NCBI GenBank assembly: GCA_028288625.1
Contig: JAQBNI010000141.1
Location: forward strand, 1 to 51,152
Direction: 5' to 3'
Source of the DNA: Bacteroidota bacterium
GTDB taxonomy: Bacteria; Bacteroidota; Bacteroidia; Chitinophagales; JADIYW01
DNA: 51,152 bases
The notes beneath the pieces were generated by a model. The model had not been told where the DNA came from. It made no database searches and worked only from the letters and a program-made list of their open reading frames with translations. The position numbers and the translations under genes are program-made. Below, piece after piece: positions 24,256-32,819 of this stretch (the stretch's first letter is position 1; each line of letters starts with the position of its first letter).

Positions 24256-25239
24256 ATGAGCAAGATCACGGACCTTTTAGGCGAAGAAAGAGCAAAATTT
24301 TTATTAGATCACAAATGTAAAACAGTAGATAAATCATTACTGCATCTCCCTGGTCCTGATTTTATTGACCGCACCTGGGTACATAGCAACCGTGGCATAC
24401 CTGTTTTGCGAAGCCTGCAGCAACTCTACGGACATGGCAGGTTGGCGAATACCGGTTACGTTTCTATTCTACCTGTCGATCAGGGCATAGAGCATTCTGC
24501 AGGTGCCAGCTTCGCGCCTAACCCAATTTATTTTGATTCTGAAAATATTGTAAAATTAGCTATTGAAGGTGGCTGCAATGCAGTGGCTTCTACTTTTGGC
24601 GTGTTGGGTTCTGTAGCGAGAAAATATGCTCACAAAATTCCTTTCATAGTGAAAGTGAATCACAACGAATTTTTATCATATCCTAATACATACGACCAGA
24701 TCATGTTCGGCACGATCAAGGATGCATGGAATATGGGCGCCGTAGCAATTGGTGCAACGATCTATTTCGGCTCTGCAGAATCACGCAGGCAAATCGTCCA
24801 GGTTTCAGAAGCTTTCGCATATGCACATGAACTCGGTATGTCAACCATTTTATGGTGCTATCTGCGCAACAACGATTTCAAAAAAGACGGCGTCGATTAT
24901 TCCACTGCTGCAGATCTGTCTTCACAAGCCAATCATTTAGGCGTAACGATCCAGGCAGATATCATTAAACAAAAATTACCCACAAACAATGGCGGTTATA
25001 CGGCATTGAAATTTGGCAAGACCAACGATAAAGTATATTCCCAATTGACAACAGATCACCCGATCGATCTGACGCGTTACCAGGTAGTAAATTGTTACAT
25101 GGGTCGCGCAGGATTAATTAATTCAGGCGGAGAAAGCAAAGGACAAACGGATCTTGCAGAAGCTGTTGATACGGCGATCATCAACAAGCGCGCCGGCGGC
25201 ATGGGTCTGATCTCCGGACGAAAGTCATTCCAAAAGTAA
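24256..25239 (+). CDS. fbaB: Class I fructose-bisphosphate aldolase (DhnA/FbaB type), with premature in-frame stop
   Basis: Cleaves fructose-1,6-bisphosphate in glycolysis through a Schiff-base lysine. Family segments include [89 protein letters not shown] and [22 protein letters not shown]. Reading ends at TAA 25237-25239 after 327 residues, right after GRKSFQK, while the family normally runs to about 350 aa. In the same frame the next 23 codons (25240-25308) encode MKTGVELLNAVQDVYLDKDVTIA-like tail residues that match the usual end of the protein. So the stop is internal: a nonsense mutation, recoding site or sequence error. The active-site part is complete, so the shortened enzyme could still fold. 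Confidence 0.9.
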   Translation: MSKITDLLGEERAKFLLDHKCKTVDKSLLHLPGPDFIDRTWVHSNRGIPVLRSLQQLYGHGRLANTGYVSILPVDQGIEHSAGASFAPNPIYFDSENIVKLAIEGGCNAVASTFGVLGSVARKYAHKIPFIVKVNHNEFLSYPNTYDQIMFGTIKDAWNMGAVAIGATIYFGSAESRRQIVQVSEAFAYAHELGMSTILWCYLRNNDFKKDGVDYSTAADLSSQANHLGVTIQADIIKQKLPTNNGGYTALKFGKTNDKVYSQLTTDHPIDLTRYQVVNCYMGRAGLINSGGESKGQTDLAEAVDTAIINKRAGGMGLISGRKSFQK

Positions 25240-25311
25240 ATGAAAACCGGTGTTGAGTTACTGAATGCTGTCCAGGATGTTTACCTGGATAAGGATGTAA
25301 CCATTGCATAA
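25240..25311 (+). other. Conserved C-terminal tail of fbaB behind an in-frame TAA
   Basis: In frame with the aldolase, beginning directly after the TAA at 25237-25239 and ending at TAA 25309-25311, these codons encode 23 residues including ELLNAVQDVYLDKDVTIA, the normal C-terminus of FbaB-type aldolases. An ATG at 25240 opens it, but a separate 23-aa protein is unlikely; it reads as the severed or read-through tail. Restoring the stop as one sense codon gives 351 residues, the expected family length. Confidence 0.85.
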
Positions 25312-25338
25312 AATTTTATCTCTATTTTATTTTTATTT

Positions 25339-26532
25339 ATGAAACGAATAATTTTCATCATCAGTTTTATGTTCTTTGCAGACGCTGCAATCGCAGGACA
25401 GAAAAGTGTAGTGAACGAATATTGGGCGATTGACGCACTGACGCTGCAAATACCGGATTCATCAACAACAACTACAACAGGTATTTCTGATTATATAAAC
25501 AAAAATTTTACAACTGAAAAAGCCAAAGTGCGTGCCATTTTTTTCTGGATAGCCGCTAATATTGATTATGATGCTGAAAATATGTTCGCCATTAATTTTT
25601 ACGAAAAACTGGAAGATAAAATTTCAAAACCTTTAAAATCACGTAAGGGTATTTGTGAAAACTATGCTGCATTATTCACGGACATTTGCGGTAAGTGCGG
25701 AATAAAATGTTACACAGTTGAAGGCTATACACGTCAAAATGGTTTTTCAGATTATATACCACATGCGTGGAGCTGCGCGAATATCGATAGCACATGGTTT
25801 GTCTTTGATCCTACATGGGGTTCCGGCTACCTTGATAAAGGTAAGTATGTAAAAAAGATCAACAATGATTATTTCAAGGCACTGCCTTCAGACATGATCG
25901 CTTCGCACATGCCATTCGATTATTTATGGCAATTTTTAAATTACCCGGTTTCCAACCAGGAATTTTATGAAGAAAGGACACAGTTAGACAGGTCAAAGCC
26001 ATTTTATAATTTCCGGGATTCATTACTTGTTTATGAAAAGCAAAGTGACATTGAACGGTTAACAGCATCCGCTGATCGCGTAGAAAAAAACGGTGTTAAG
26101 AATTCGCTGATCTTTGACAGGCTGCAGCATTTAAAAATGGAAATTGAAAATTATAAACAAAACCGTGTGGTTACGCTTTATAATGGCGCAGGAGTCGATT
26201 ATAATAATGCTATTCAGAGTTTCAATAAATTTATTGATTACAGGAATAAGCAGTTTACACCTACGAAAACCGATACACAAATACAAGACCTTTTAGACAT
26301 TCCATGGAAAAGCCTTCATGATGCTTCAGACAAGCTCGGGCAGATAAATGAAGCAGATGCCGGAAATAATGCTATGCTGGTCAAGCAACTTTACGGATTG
26401 TTAGATGACCTTTCAAAACGCGTTAAAGAACAGCGCGACTGGCTGATTACCTATTTCAGTAAGGGAAAGTCGGGCAGAAAATCCATGTTCTATGACAGCA
26501 GGTTTACCTTGTTCGGAATACCGGTTAAATAA
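25339..26532 (+). CDS. Secreted transglutaminase-like (cysteine) domain protein
   Basis: A 397-aa protein with a signal peptide (1-20, cleaved near AIAG). The transglutaminase-like core has FFWIAANIDYDAEN, SRKGICENYAALF with Cys106, HAWSCANI with His142 and WFVFDPTWGSGY with Asp157, a complete Cys-His-Asp triad in the kyphoscoliosis-peptidase-like pattern. Residues 200-397 are helical and unassigned. It probably acts as a periplasmic peptidase or cross-linking-fold protein; substrate unknown. It follows the aldolase tail by 27 bp. Confidence 0.82.
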   Translation: MKRIIFIISFMFFADAAIAGQKSVVNEYWAIDALTLQIPDSSTTTTTGISDYINKNFTTEKAKVRAIFFWIAANIDYDAENMFAINFYEKLEDKISKPLKSRKGICENYAALFTDICGKCGIKCYTVEGYTRQNGFSDYIPHAWSCANIDSTWFVFDPTWGSGYLDKGKYVKKINNDYFKALPSDMIASHMPFDYLWQFLNYPVSNQEFYEERTQLDRSKPFYNFRDSLLVYEKQSDIERLTASADRVEKNGVKNSLIFDRLQHLKMEIENYKQNRVVTLYNGAGVDYNNAIQSFNKFIDYRNKQFTPTKTDTQIQDLLDIPWKSLHDASDKLGQINEADAGNNAMLVKQLYGLLDDLSKRVKEQRDWLITYFSKGKSGRKSMFYDSRFTLFGIPVK

Positions 26533-26609
26533 TTGTCTGAATTTGGATTTAAGGATTAATGGATTTAAAGATAAATTTGATATATTGTATAAATATTTTT
26601 CAAGGGAAT

Positions 26610-26798
26610 ATGAGTGAAGACAACGACAAATATTACAAATGGTATATCTTCTATTATAACCCTGAAGACCCTCGCTTGTTTGTTCCTAAACGCATAGCGT
26701 GGACGGGATGGTCACTTAATTTTGCTAACCCTTATGCTTATCTGGTTTTAGCAATATCACTTTTTATTCTTGGGCTCACTTCTTATTTTCTTAGATAA
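26610..26798 (+). CDS. Small single-helix membrane protein with DUF5808-like motif
   Basis: A 62-aa protein. Its soluble part reads WYIFYYNPEDPRLFVPKRIAWTGWSLNFANP, matching the DUF5808 motif YxNPDDPR-FVPKR-G-GWTLNFANP, and a single membrane helix ends it (AYLVLAISLFILGLTSYFL). An in-frame ATG at 26559 would add 17 residues, but MSEDNDK at 26610 gives the usual compact form. Function is unknown. Confidence 0.7.
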   Translation: MSEDNDKYYKWYIFYYNPEDPRLFVPKRIAWTGWSLNFANPYAYLVLAISLFILGLTSYFLR

Positions 26799-26898
26799 AA
26801 ATTAGCAGAACTCTTCAGAACTCTACGTCCTTTAAACTTTTTATATTACAAGATGTTAATATGTATTTAGTGTAAATCAATAACATTAAATCCATCTT

Positions 26899-27477
26899 AT
26901 GAAAAAGCTAATCAGTATTCCCGCATTTATGCTTGCCGTTTATTTTATAACAGCATGCAGCCATAAACCAAGCGCAGAAGAATTACAGGTGAGAGTAGAT
27001 TCCATGCAAACTGCCCTCGATTCATTTACAAAAGAACAGGCTACGACCAAGACACTACTTAAAAGATTTGATTCACTCGATTTTGTTTATTACAACGGGC
27101 AGCAGTGGGATCAACTCGCTCAAAGCCATGATCCGGGCGTACAGGTTTATTACCCGGATGGTACGATGTCGCTCGGATTGTTTCCAAACCATATCGATCA
27201 GCTAAAACCTCTTTTCGCGATGGCACCGGATACAAAGATCATTAACCATCGTGTGAGTTTCGGCAGCCAAGACTGGACAGCAGTCATCGGCGAAATACAA
27301 GGCACATTTACAGATACACTGAAAACACCATTTGGTAAAATTATCCAGCCAACCGGAAAGCCATTTAAATTTATGATGTGTACCGTGGCACACTGGAAAG
27401 ATGGTAAGATCATAGATGAGTACTTGTTCTGGGACAACCATCTTTTTTATAAACAAATTGGATTGGTGAACGATTAA
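26899..27477 (+). CDS. Lipoprotein with SnoaL/NTF2-like domain
   Basis: A 192-aa protein with a lipoprotein signal ending FITACS, so Cys20 is the likely lipidated residue. A short coiled-coil (26-60) precedes an NTF2-like fold: LAQSHDPGVQVYYPDGTMSLG, HIDQLKPLFAMAPDTKIINHRVSFGSQDWTAVIGEIQGTF, FMMCTVAHWKDGKIIDEYLFWDN. This is the SnoaL/ester-cyclase pattern, although the catalytic role in a periplasmic lipoprotein is unclear. A strong hairpin terminator follows the stop. Confidence 0.8.
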   Translation: MKKLISIPAFMLAVYFITACSHKPSAEELQVRVDSMQTALDSFTKEQATTKTLLKRFDSLDFVYYNGQQWDQLAQSHDPGVQVYYPDGTMSLGLFPNHIDQLKPLFAMAPDTKIINHRVSFGSQDWTAVIGEIQGTFTDTLKTPFGKIIQPTGKPFKFMMCTVAHWKDGKIIDEYLFWDNHLFYKQIGLVND

Positions 27478-27508
27478 TTCCATGCGGTTTCCGGAAAGTG
27501 AAATAAAA

Positions 27509-27529
27509 ATGCCCCTATTTCGGGGCATT
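27509..27529. terminator. Bidirectional intrinsic terminator
   Basis: AATGCCCC and GGGGCATT form an 8-bp stem around a 5-nt loop. A T-rich stretch follows on the plus side and, read leftward, ATTTTTATTT follows. It lies between the lipoprotein gene and the convergent SRP RNA gene, and can end both. Confidence 0.8.
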
Positions 27530-27559
27530 ATATTTTGAGTAAGGATAGAAATAAAAAAA

Positions 27560-27656
27560 GGCAAGTTACTTACAGCGCACCGCTCAACCAACTACCTTTG
27601 CTGCCTTCCGACCCTGGAGGATTTGTCAGGAGCTGGTCGTATAAGACTTGCCCGGC
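27560..27656 (-). ncRNA. ffs: Signal recognition particle RNA, small bacterial type (4.5S-like)
   Basis: About 97 nt on the minus strand. The conserved domain IV apical region is seen as GACCAGCTCCTGACA, CTCCAGGGTCGGAAGGCAGCAAAGG, with the GGAA tetraloop and asymmetric internal loop that bind Ffh. The ends GCCGGGCAAGT and ACTTGCC pair to close the long hairpin. Ends are given from this pairing and may be off by a few bases. The RNA forms the SRP with Ffh for targeting membrane proteins. Confidence 0.93.
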
Positions 27657-27814
27657 TACAAAGATAGTCATTAATACCAGTATTCTATTTTTAAGAAATT
27701 AAATTTTTATATCCTGGGCTTCTTTTGCATAATTTATTCATTATAAAATAACAATACTATATTTATATTTACTATATTAGAAATTATTTATTTTTTCAAT
27801 CAAAATATAAAACT

Positions 27815-28483
27815 ATGTCACGAACTTTTAAATTGGAACTTACGCAAGCAACCTGTAACATTTTAACGGGAGATCAGGGAGGTGGAGTTGATTTAGGCCC
27901 ATTTGGCGATTTCAGAAACAAAGATGAAATGTATCTTTTTGGATTCGGAATATCCCGGAAAGGACATTTACTAATTTTTTATCCGAGATCATTGGGATCA
28001 TTTTCTACCTCCAAAACTTTTGATTATTCACCTTCGATTGAGATTGGCGCTCATGAACTGGATGACGATGACAATCATGTTGAATTTTGTCTTTGGCCGA
28101 TGGAACTGGACAGCGGTTACGCCAGCAATAGTGATAATTTTTCACGGTTCGGCCAGCATTTTGTAGACCGTTATAACCTAAAAGTATCGGAACTGAGGCA
28201 ACATCATTATCCTGAACCTGTTGCACACCAGGCTTTTAATGAAATACTAATGTATATGCATCATTTTGCAATATTACTCGGTCAAGGTGTTGGTCAGGAT
28301 GATGATATTTATACGCCAACTATCATAAGGGTAAGCCACATTCCCGGAATAGCTCCAAGAGATGGATCCAGTGGTGTAATAAGCAGTGAATTTATATTAA
28401 ATGGAGAGGATGGGAATGGGGATTATACATTAAAATTTAAATATACTTTCGGCGATGGCAGTAAACCTCCCATCTTAGGATAA
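27815..28483 (+). CDS. Unrecognised protein, 222 aa
   Basis: A 222-aa acidic protein with no signal peptide or membrane helix and no family that I recognise. It begins MSRTFKLELTQATC and is beta-rich with several Gly/Asp turns: GDQGGGVDLGPFGDF, SRKGHLLIFYPRS, ELDDDDNHVEFCLWPM and a C-terminal GDYTLKFKYTFGDGSK. The middle has QHFVDRYNLKVSELRQHHYPEPVAHQAFNEILMYMHHF, probably helical. The upstream 150 bp is very A/T-rich, and a hairpin terminator follows, so it looks like a single-gene unit. The start ATG at 27815 is the first in frame. Confidence 0.7.
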   Translation: MSRTFKLELTQATCNILTGDQGGGVDLGPFGDFRNKDEMYLFGFGISRKGHLLIFYPRSLGSFSTSKTFDYSPSIEIGAHELDDDDNHVEFCLWPMELDSGYASNSDNFSRFGQHFVDRYNLKVSELRQHHYPEPVAHQAFNEILMYMHHFAILLGQGVGQDDDIYTPTIIRVSHIPGIAPRDGSSGVISSEFILNGEDGNGDYTLKFKYTFGDGSKPPILG

Positions 28484-28508
28484 TTTAATAATGAATATAA
28501 ATAGCATA

Positions 28509-28543
28509 TCAGGGCTTGAAGATCTCAAAATCTCAAGCCCTGA
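28509..28543 (+). terminator. Intrinsic terminator
   Basis: TCAGGGCTTGA (28509-28519) and TCAAGCCCTGA (28533-28543) form an 11-bp perfect stem, followed by CTTTTAATTTTTT. It closes the unrecognised gene just before the carboxylase promoter. Confidence 0.85.
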
Positions 28544-28561
28544 CTTTTAATTTTTTCTTAT

Positions 28562-28569
28562 TACTTTTG
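28562..28569 (+). promoter_or_regulatory. Bacteroidota -7 element for acyl-CoA carboxylase beta
   Basis: TACTTTTG matches TAnnTTTG and lies 5 bp before the ATG at 28575, implying a nearly leaderless mRNA, as for the CBS-like gene. Confidence 0.45.
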
Positions 28570-28574
28570 CCAAC

Positions 28575-30203
28575 ATGACAGATATTGATTTTAACCTGAA
28601 CGAAGATAAAATGCGTTTGGCTGTAGATGAACTGAAATCTAAACTACAAAAAGTATACCTCGGCGGTGGGCAAAAAAAAATTGATAGCGAGCATAAAAAA
28701 GGTAAACTGATTGCCCGTGAGCGGATCGAATATCTCATCGATAAAAATTCAAACTTTATAGAATTAGGCGCGTTAACCGGCGATGAAATGTATGCCGAAC
28801 AGGGCGGTTGCCCATCCGGCGGCGTTGTTGCGGTGATTGGTTTTGTTTCAGGAAGACAATGTATGATCGTGGCAAATGACGCTACTGTGAAAGCTGGTGC
28901 ATGGTTTCCTATTACAGGCAAAAAAAATCTACGCGCACAAGAAATCGCGATGGAAAACCGGCTGCCCGTTATTTATCTTGTCGACAGTGCAGGCGTTTTT
29001 TTACCGATGCAGGACGAGATCTTTCCCGATAAAGAAAACTTCGGTCGCGTATTCAGGAATAATGCAAAACTCTCCTCAATTGGTGTACCCCAGATCGCAG
29101 CAATTATGGGGAGCTGTGTAGCGGGTGGCGCATACCTTCCGATCATGAGTGATGAAAGCCTGATCGTTGAAGGAACGGGAAGTATCTTTTTGGCGGGACC
29201 ATATTTGGTGAAAGCGGCAATTGGTGAAACGGTGGATAAAGAAACCTTGGGTGGTGCGGAAACACAAACTGCATTAAGCGGCGTATGCGATTATAAAGTG
29301 AAGGATGATAAAGAATGCCTCGATACCATTAAGAAATTAATTGATAAATACGGAAGATTTGAAACCGCAGGTTTCGACCGTATAAAAGCGAAGAAGCCAA
29401 AATTAAATGAGAAGGATATTTATGGCATCTATTCGTTTGCAACAGCAAAACCTTATGATGTGCGCGATATTATTAAACGCATTGCTGATGATTCTGAATT
29501 TACGGAATACAAAGAAGATTATGGACAAACCATCGTGTGCGCATATGCACGAATAGAAGGCTGGAGTGTAGGCATTGTTGCCAACCAGCGCTCCGTTGTA
29601 AAAAATAAAAAAGGTGAAGTGCAGATCGGCGGTGTCATTTATTCTGATTCTGCGGATAAGGCTGCACGTTTCATCATGCTGTGCAATCAGAAAAAAATAC
29701 CATTGTTGTTTTTGCAGGATGTTACAGGTTTTATGGTAGGCAGTCGCTCGGAAAATAATGGCATCATAAAGGATGGCGCAAAAATGGTAAATGCTGTTGC
29801 AAATTCAACCGTTCCTAAATTCACAGTGATCATAGGAAATTCTTACGGCGCAGGAAATTATGCGATGTGCGGAAAAGCTTACGATCCGCGTTTAATTATT
29901 GCGTGGCCTGGTGCAAAGATCGCGGTAATGGGCGGCGACCAGGCAGCAAATACTATATTGCAGATCGAAGTAGCCGCACTGGAAGCAAAGGGCAAGCAAT
30001 TTTCTGACGAAGAAAAACAAAAAATTCTAAACGATATAAAAGATCATTACAACAAAACTATCACGCCTTATTATGCTGCGGCACGGTTATGGGTAGATGC
30101 AGTGATCGATCCGCTGGAAACAAGAAAATGGATCTCTATGGGAATAGAAGCAGCAAATAATGCGCCTGTAGAAAAATTCAATGTTGGTGTACTTCAAACT
30201 TAA
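28575..30203 (+). CDS. Acyl-CoA carboxylase, carboxyltransferase (beta) subunit
   Basis: A 542-aa carboxyltransferase that moves carboxyl from carboxybiotin to an acyl-CoA. The N-terminal half has GGQKKIDSEHKKGKLIARERIEYLID and GGAYLPIMSDESLIVEGTGSIFLAGPYLVKAAIGETVDKETLGGAE, the C-terminal half IPLLFLQDVTGFMVGSRSENNGIIKDGAKMVNAVANSTVPKFTVIIGNSYGAGNYAMCGKAYDPR and WPGAKIAVMGGDQAA. The YLPIMSDE and LGGAE pattern is closest to methylcrotonyl-CoA carboxylase beta (leucine degradation), although propionyl-CoA or related use is possible. The biotin-carrying alpha subunit is not in the window. Confidence 0.92.
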   Translation: MTDIDFNLNEDKMRLAVDELKSKLQKVYLGGGQKKIDSEHKKGKLIARERIEYLIDKNSNFIELGALTGDEMYAEQGGCPSGGVVAVIGFVSGRQCMIVANDATVKAGAWFPITGKKNLRAQEIAMENRLPVIYLVDSAGVFLPMQDEIFPDKENFGRVFRNNAKLSSIGVPQIAAIMGSCVAGGAYLPIMSDESLIVEGTGSIFLAGPYLVKAAIGETVDKETLGGAETQTALSGVCDYKVKDDKECLDTIKKLIDKYGRFETAGFDRIKAKKPKLNEKDIYGIYSFATAKPYDVRDIIKRIADDSEFTEYKEDYGQTIVCAYARIEGWSVGIVANQRSVVKNKKGEVQIGGVIYSDSADKAARFIMLCNQKKIPLLFLQDVTGFMVGSRSENNGIIKDGAKMVNAVANSTVPKFTVIIGNSYGAGNYAMCGKAYDPRLIIAWPGAKIAVMGGDQAANTILQIEVAALEAKGKQFSDEEKQKILNDIKDHYNKTITPYYAAARLWVDAVIDPLETRKWISMGIEAANNAPVEKFNVGVLQT

Positions 30204-30221
30204 AATGATAAATTAAAAAAA

Positions 30222-30680
30222 ATGAAAAAATTACTATTCTTACTTTTTATTCCTACTTTAATTTTCTCTTGTAAAAAATCTACGACGGATGTTGATCATC
30301 CAAAGCTGGACCATGAAACCATTCTTAAATATATTGCCGACAGCAACCTTACCGGTGTAGATTCAACCGCTTCCGGTTTATATTACATTGTCAGGGATTC
30401 TGGAGTTGGTCCGCAGCCAAATACTAATTCTTATGTAACTTTTTTTTATAAAGGTTATCTGACCAACGGAACTGTGTTTGATCAAACAACCGGAACGCCT
30501 GTAAAATATTTTTTACATAGCCTTATCCCCGGCTGGATAGAGGGCATGCAATTAATTAAAAAAGGTGGAAAGATTACCTTGCTTATTCCTTCAGCATTGG
30601 GTTATGGCGGTAACGCTTCAGAAAAAATTCCCGCGTATTCCGTGCTGATCTTCGATATAGAATTAGTGGATGTTCAATAG
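30222..30680 (+). CDS. FKBP-type peptidyl-prolyl isomerase lipoprotein (copy 1)
   Basis: A 152-aa protein with a lipoprotein signal MKKLLFLLFIPTLIFSCKK, lipidated at Cys17. An FKBP domain covers the C-terminal half: NSYVTFFYKGYLTNGTVFDQTTGTPVKYFLHSLIPGWIEGMQLIKKGGKITLLIPSALGYGGNA and LIFDIELVDV. It would assist folding of exported proteins on the periplasmic side. It starts 18 bp after the carboxylase gene and is followed by a paralogue. Confidence 0.9.
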   Translation: MKKLLFLLFIPTLIFSCKKSTTDVDHPKLDHETILKYIADSNLTGVDSTASGLYYIVRDSGVGPQPNTNSYVTFFYKGYLTNGTVFDQTTGTPVKYFLHSLIPGWIEGMQLIKKGGKITLLIPSALGYGGNASEKIPAYSVLIFDIELVDVQ

Positions 30681-30756
30681 GTGAAAAAAAGTTATAGCCT
30701 TGCTTAAACTTCCTTAAAAAAGCTGCGTCTAAAAAAGATAAAATTAGATTCGCAGC

Positions 30757-31200
30757 ATGAAAAAATTATTTCTTTTATTAATTCCGCTTGCATTATTTTC
30801 CTGTAAAAAATCCGATCAGCCGAAAATTGACGATGCAATTATCAAGCAATACATTGCCGATAGCGGCTTGAATGCCATTGCAGCAGATTCGGGCTTGTAC
30901 TATGTAGTGCTGAATCCAGGTACCGGCAACAGTCCATCGTTTACATCTTACGTCACTGTAGATTATAAAGGCTATTTAACCGACGGAACTATTTTTGATC
31001 AAACTGCCGGAACACCCTTGCTGGCATTATTGAACAGCAGGATAAAAGGATGGCAAATAGGTCTGCAATTAATTAAGAAAGGAGGCAAAATAAAACTTTT
31101 AGTTCCATCTCAATTAGGATATGGCGATGCTCCTCCATTTTCAACCGTACCTTCAAATGCTGTGCTGATATTCGATATTGAACTGGTAGATTTCCAATAG
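30757..31200 (+). CDS. FKBP-type peptidyl-prolyl isomerase lipoprotein (copy 2)
   Basis: A 147-aa paralogue of the preceding gene. The lipoprotein signal is MKKLFLLLIPLALFSCKK with Cys at residue 16, and the FKBP domain is SYVTVDYKGYLTDGTIFDQTAGTPLLALLNSRIKGWQIGLQLIKKGGKIKLLVPSQLGYGDA. The shared N-terminal IKQYIADSGL/ILKYIADSNL segment and equal layout show tandem duplication. Divergence is substantial, so the event is not recent. Confidence 0.9.
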   Translation: MKKLFLLLIPLALFSCKKSDQPKIDDAIIKQYIADSGLNAIAADSGLYYVVLNPGTGNSPSFTSYVTVDYKGYLTDGTIFDQTAGTPLLALLNSRIKGWQIGLQLIKKGGKIKLLVPSQLGYGDAPPFSTVPSNAVLIFDIELVDFQ

Positions 31201-31270
31201 TGTTCAGTTAATTTATCAAACTTCTATAGCTCTTTACATATTTGAGTATATTAGTTTCCTGAATCATTAA

Positions 31271-32818
31271 ATGAGAAAAAGGAATATAGTATACGACGGC
31301 ATTTTTATTTTGCTCCTTACAGCTATTTGTCATTTATTATTCTCCCGTTTGGGCTTCAACCCTACCGACGAAGGCTTTGTGTTATCTGCCTCTAACAGGA
31401 TGTTGCATGGGATGATTCCGCACGTAGATTTTTCTTCGGTCCGCCCGCTTGGCTATGCCTACCTGCACATTCCTGAACTGCTGATCTCACCAAAATATTT
31501 TTTTTTAGTTTCCCGTTTCGTATTCTGGCTCGAGAATGTCCTGATCGCTTTTTTTTGGATGCGTTTCGTGATGAAACAAACACAGGTACAAATTTCTCAG
31601 AGGAATTTTTATTTATTGGTGATAGCGACATTTATCTTTAATGTACATTATTTTCCTTGTTCAGTATTGCATACCATTGATGGCTTGTTGTTTTGTCTTA
31701 TCGGGCTAAATATAATTTCATCAGAAAGGAAATATGCATTCGCGGGTTTTTTATTTATAGGTTTTGCTGCTCTATGTAAGCAAAATTATTTTATTGTACT
31801 GCCAGTTACACTCTTGTTGTTTAACAGGAAAAGTTTTATCGGGAATAGTATATTCGGAATTTTGCCTGTTGTAGTGTATGTTCTATTTGTTAGTTTGAAT
31901 GGCGGATGGAATGACCTGACGACTCAATTAAGGGGACATAATGAGTTGTGGGATGTAGGTTTTAAAAAATATCTTTTCAATTATTTTTTTATTGCCGGAT
32001 TGATCCTTGGCATTGCAGTCAGAAAGCTAAAAATAAACAATGTTATTTATCTCATTGCTATAACAATTATTTTAAGCGGCTTGCTGGTTTCTGATCACTA
32101 TCACGGAAATATAGGTTTTATCATTCCCGGAATTTTACTTGTAGAATTATTCTTTACTGCAAAGGAAATCAATTTAAAAAAAGTGATTGGTATTGCATTG
32201 TTGCTTGCCTGGTGCGTATCTGTTTCTGTGGGTTATAACACACCTGCATTATTTTTAGGAGGATGTTTTTCGATGCTCATCCTGATATTATTTTCCGACA
32301 ATTTACAGAAAAGCAATGCTGTCAGCTTTATGAGTACAATGTTTTTATTAGTGATATTTTATTTCGTGCGAACCATACATATATACAGGGATCTCCCGTG
32401 CCTCAGGCTTTCACATAAACTCGATGGCATTGTGGAAGGCGCTTCAGGTATACGCACCAACACAAATACTTTCCTTGTGCTGAAAGAACTGGATTCTTTG
32501 AAGCATGCAGTTCCGAATCTGGTTGTTGTTCCTGATTTTACCGCATGTAATATTTTACATTCACATCAATCCAAGATCTTAACGGAATGGGCAAACAAAA
32601 CGGAAATACCAAATGATAAAATTCTGGATAAAGTAGTTTCAAAAATAAGATCCGATTCCACTTTAATATTTGCAATACCAAAATATCAGACTGCTTTATT
32701 AAAGGATGGTTTCACCGAATTTTCAAAGCATGGAATGAATTATCCTATCATACGATTTGTAAAAGAAAACTATCCTCTAACAACATCGACAAAATATTTT
32801 GAGCTGCGTTTTAAATAG
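31271..32818 (+). CDS. Polytopic membrane protein, GT-C-type glycosyltransferase-like
   Basis: A 515-aa protein with about ten predicted membrane helices. The first loop carries NPTDEGFVLSASNRMLHGMIPHVDF, with the acidic DE pair typical of GT-C (Dol-P-mannose-type, GT39/GT83-like) enzymes after the first helix. The C-terminal third (about 380-515) is soluble and probably periplasmic. It would transfer a sugar from a lipid-linked donor; substrate unknown. It is 2 bp from the end of the convergent ubiX-like gene. Confidence 0.65.
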   Translation: MRKRNIVYDGIFILLLTAICHLLFSRLGFNPTDEGFVLSASNRMLHGMIPHVDFSSVRPLGYAYLHIPELLISPKYFFLVSRFVFWLENVLIAFFWMRFVMKQTQVQISQRNFYLLVIATFIFNVHYFPCSVLHTIDGLLFCLIGLNIISSERKYAFAGFLFIGFAALCKQNYFIVLPVTLLLFNRKSFIGNSIFGILPVVVYVLFVSLNGGWNDLTTQLRGHNELWDVGFKKYLFNYFFIAGLILGIAVRKLKINNVIYLIAITIILSGLLVSDHYHGNIGFIIPGILLVELFFTAKEINLKKVIGIALLLAWCVSVSVGYNTPALFLGGCFSMLILILFSDNLQKSNAVSFMSTMFLLVIFYFVRTIHIYRDLPCLRLSHKLDGIVEGASGIRTNTNTFLVLKELDSLKHAVPNLVVVPDFTACNILHSHQSKILTEWANKTEIPNDKILDKVVSKIRSDSTLIFAIPKYQTALLKDGFTEFSKHGMNYPIIRFVKENYPLTTSTKYFELRFK

Positions 32819-32819
32819 C

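Noticed and set aside
25240-25311. Separate 23-aa gene after the aldolase
   Set aside because: It is in frame with, and matches the conserved C-terminus of, the aldolase, so it is a severed tail.
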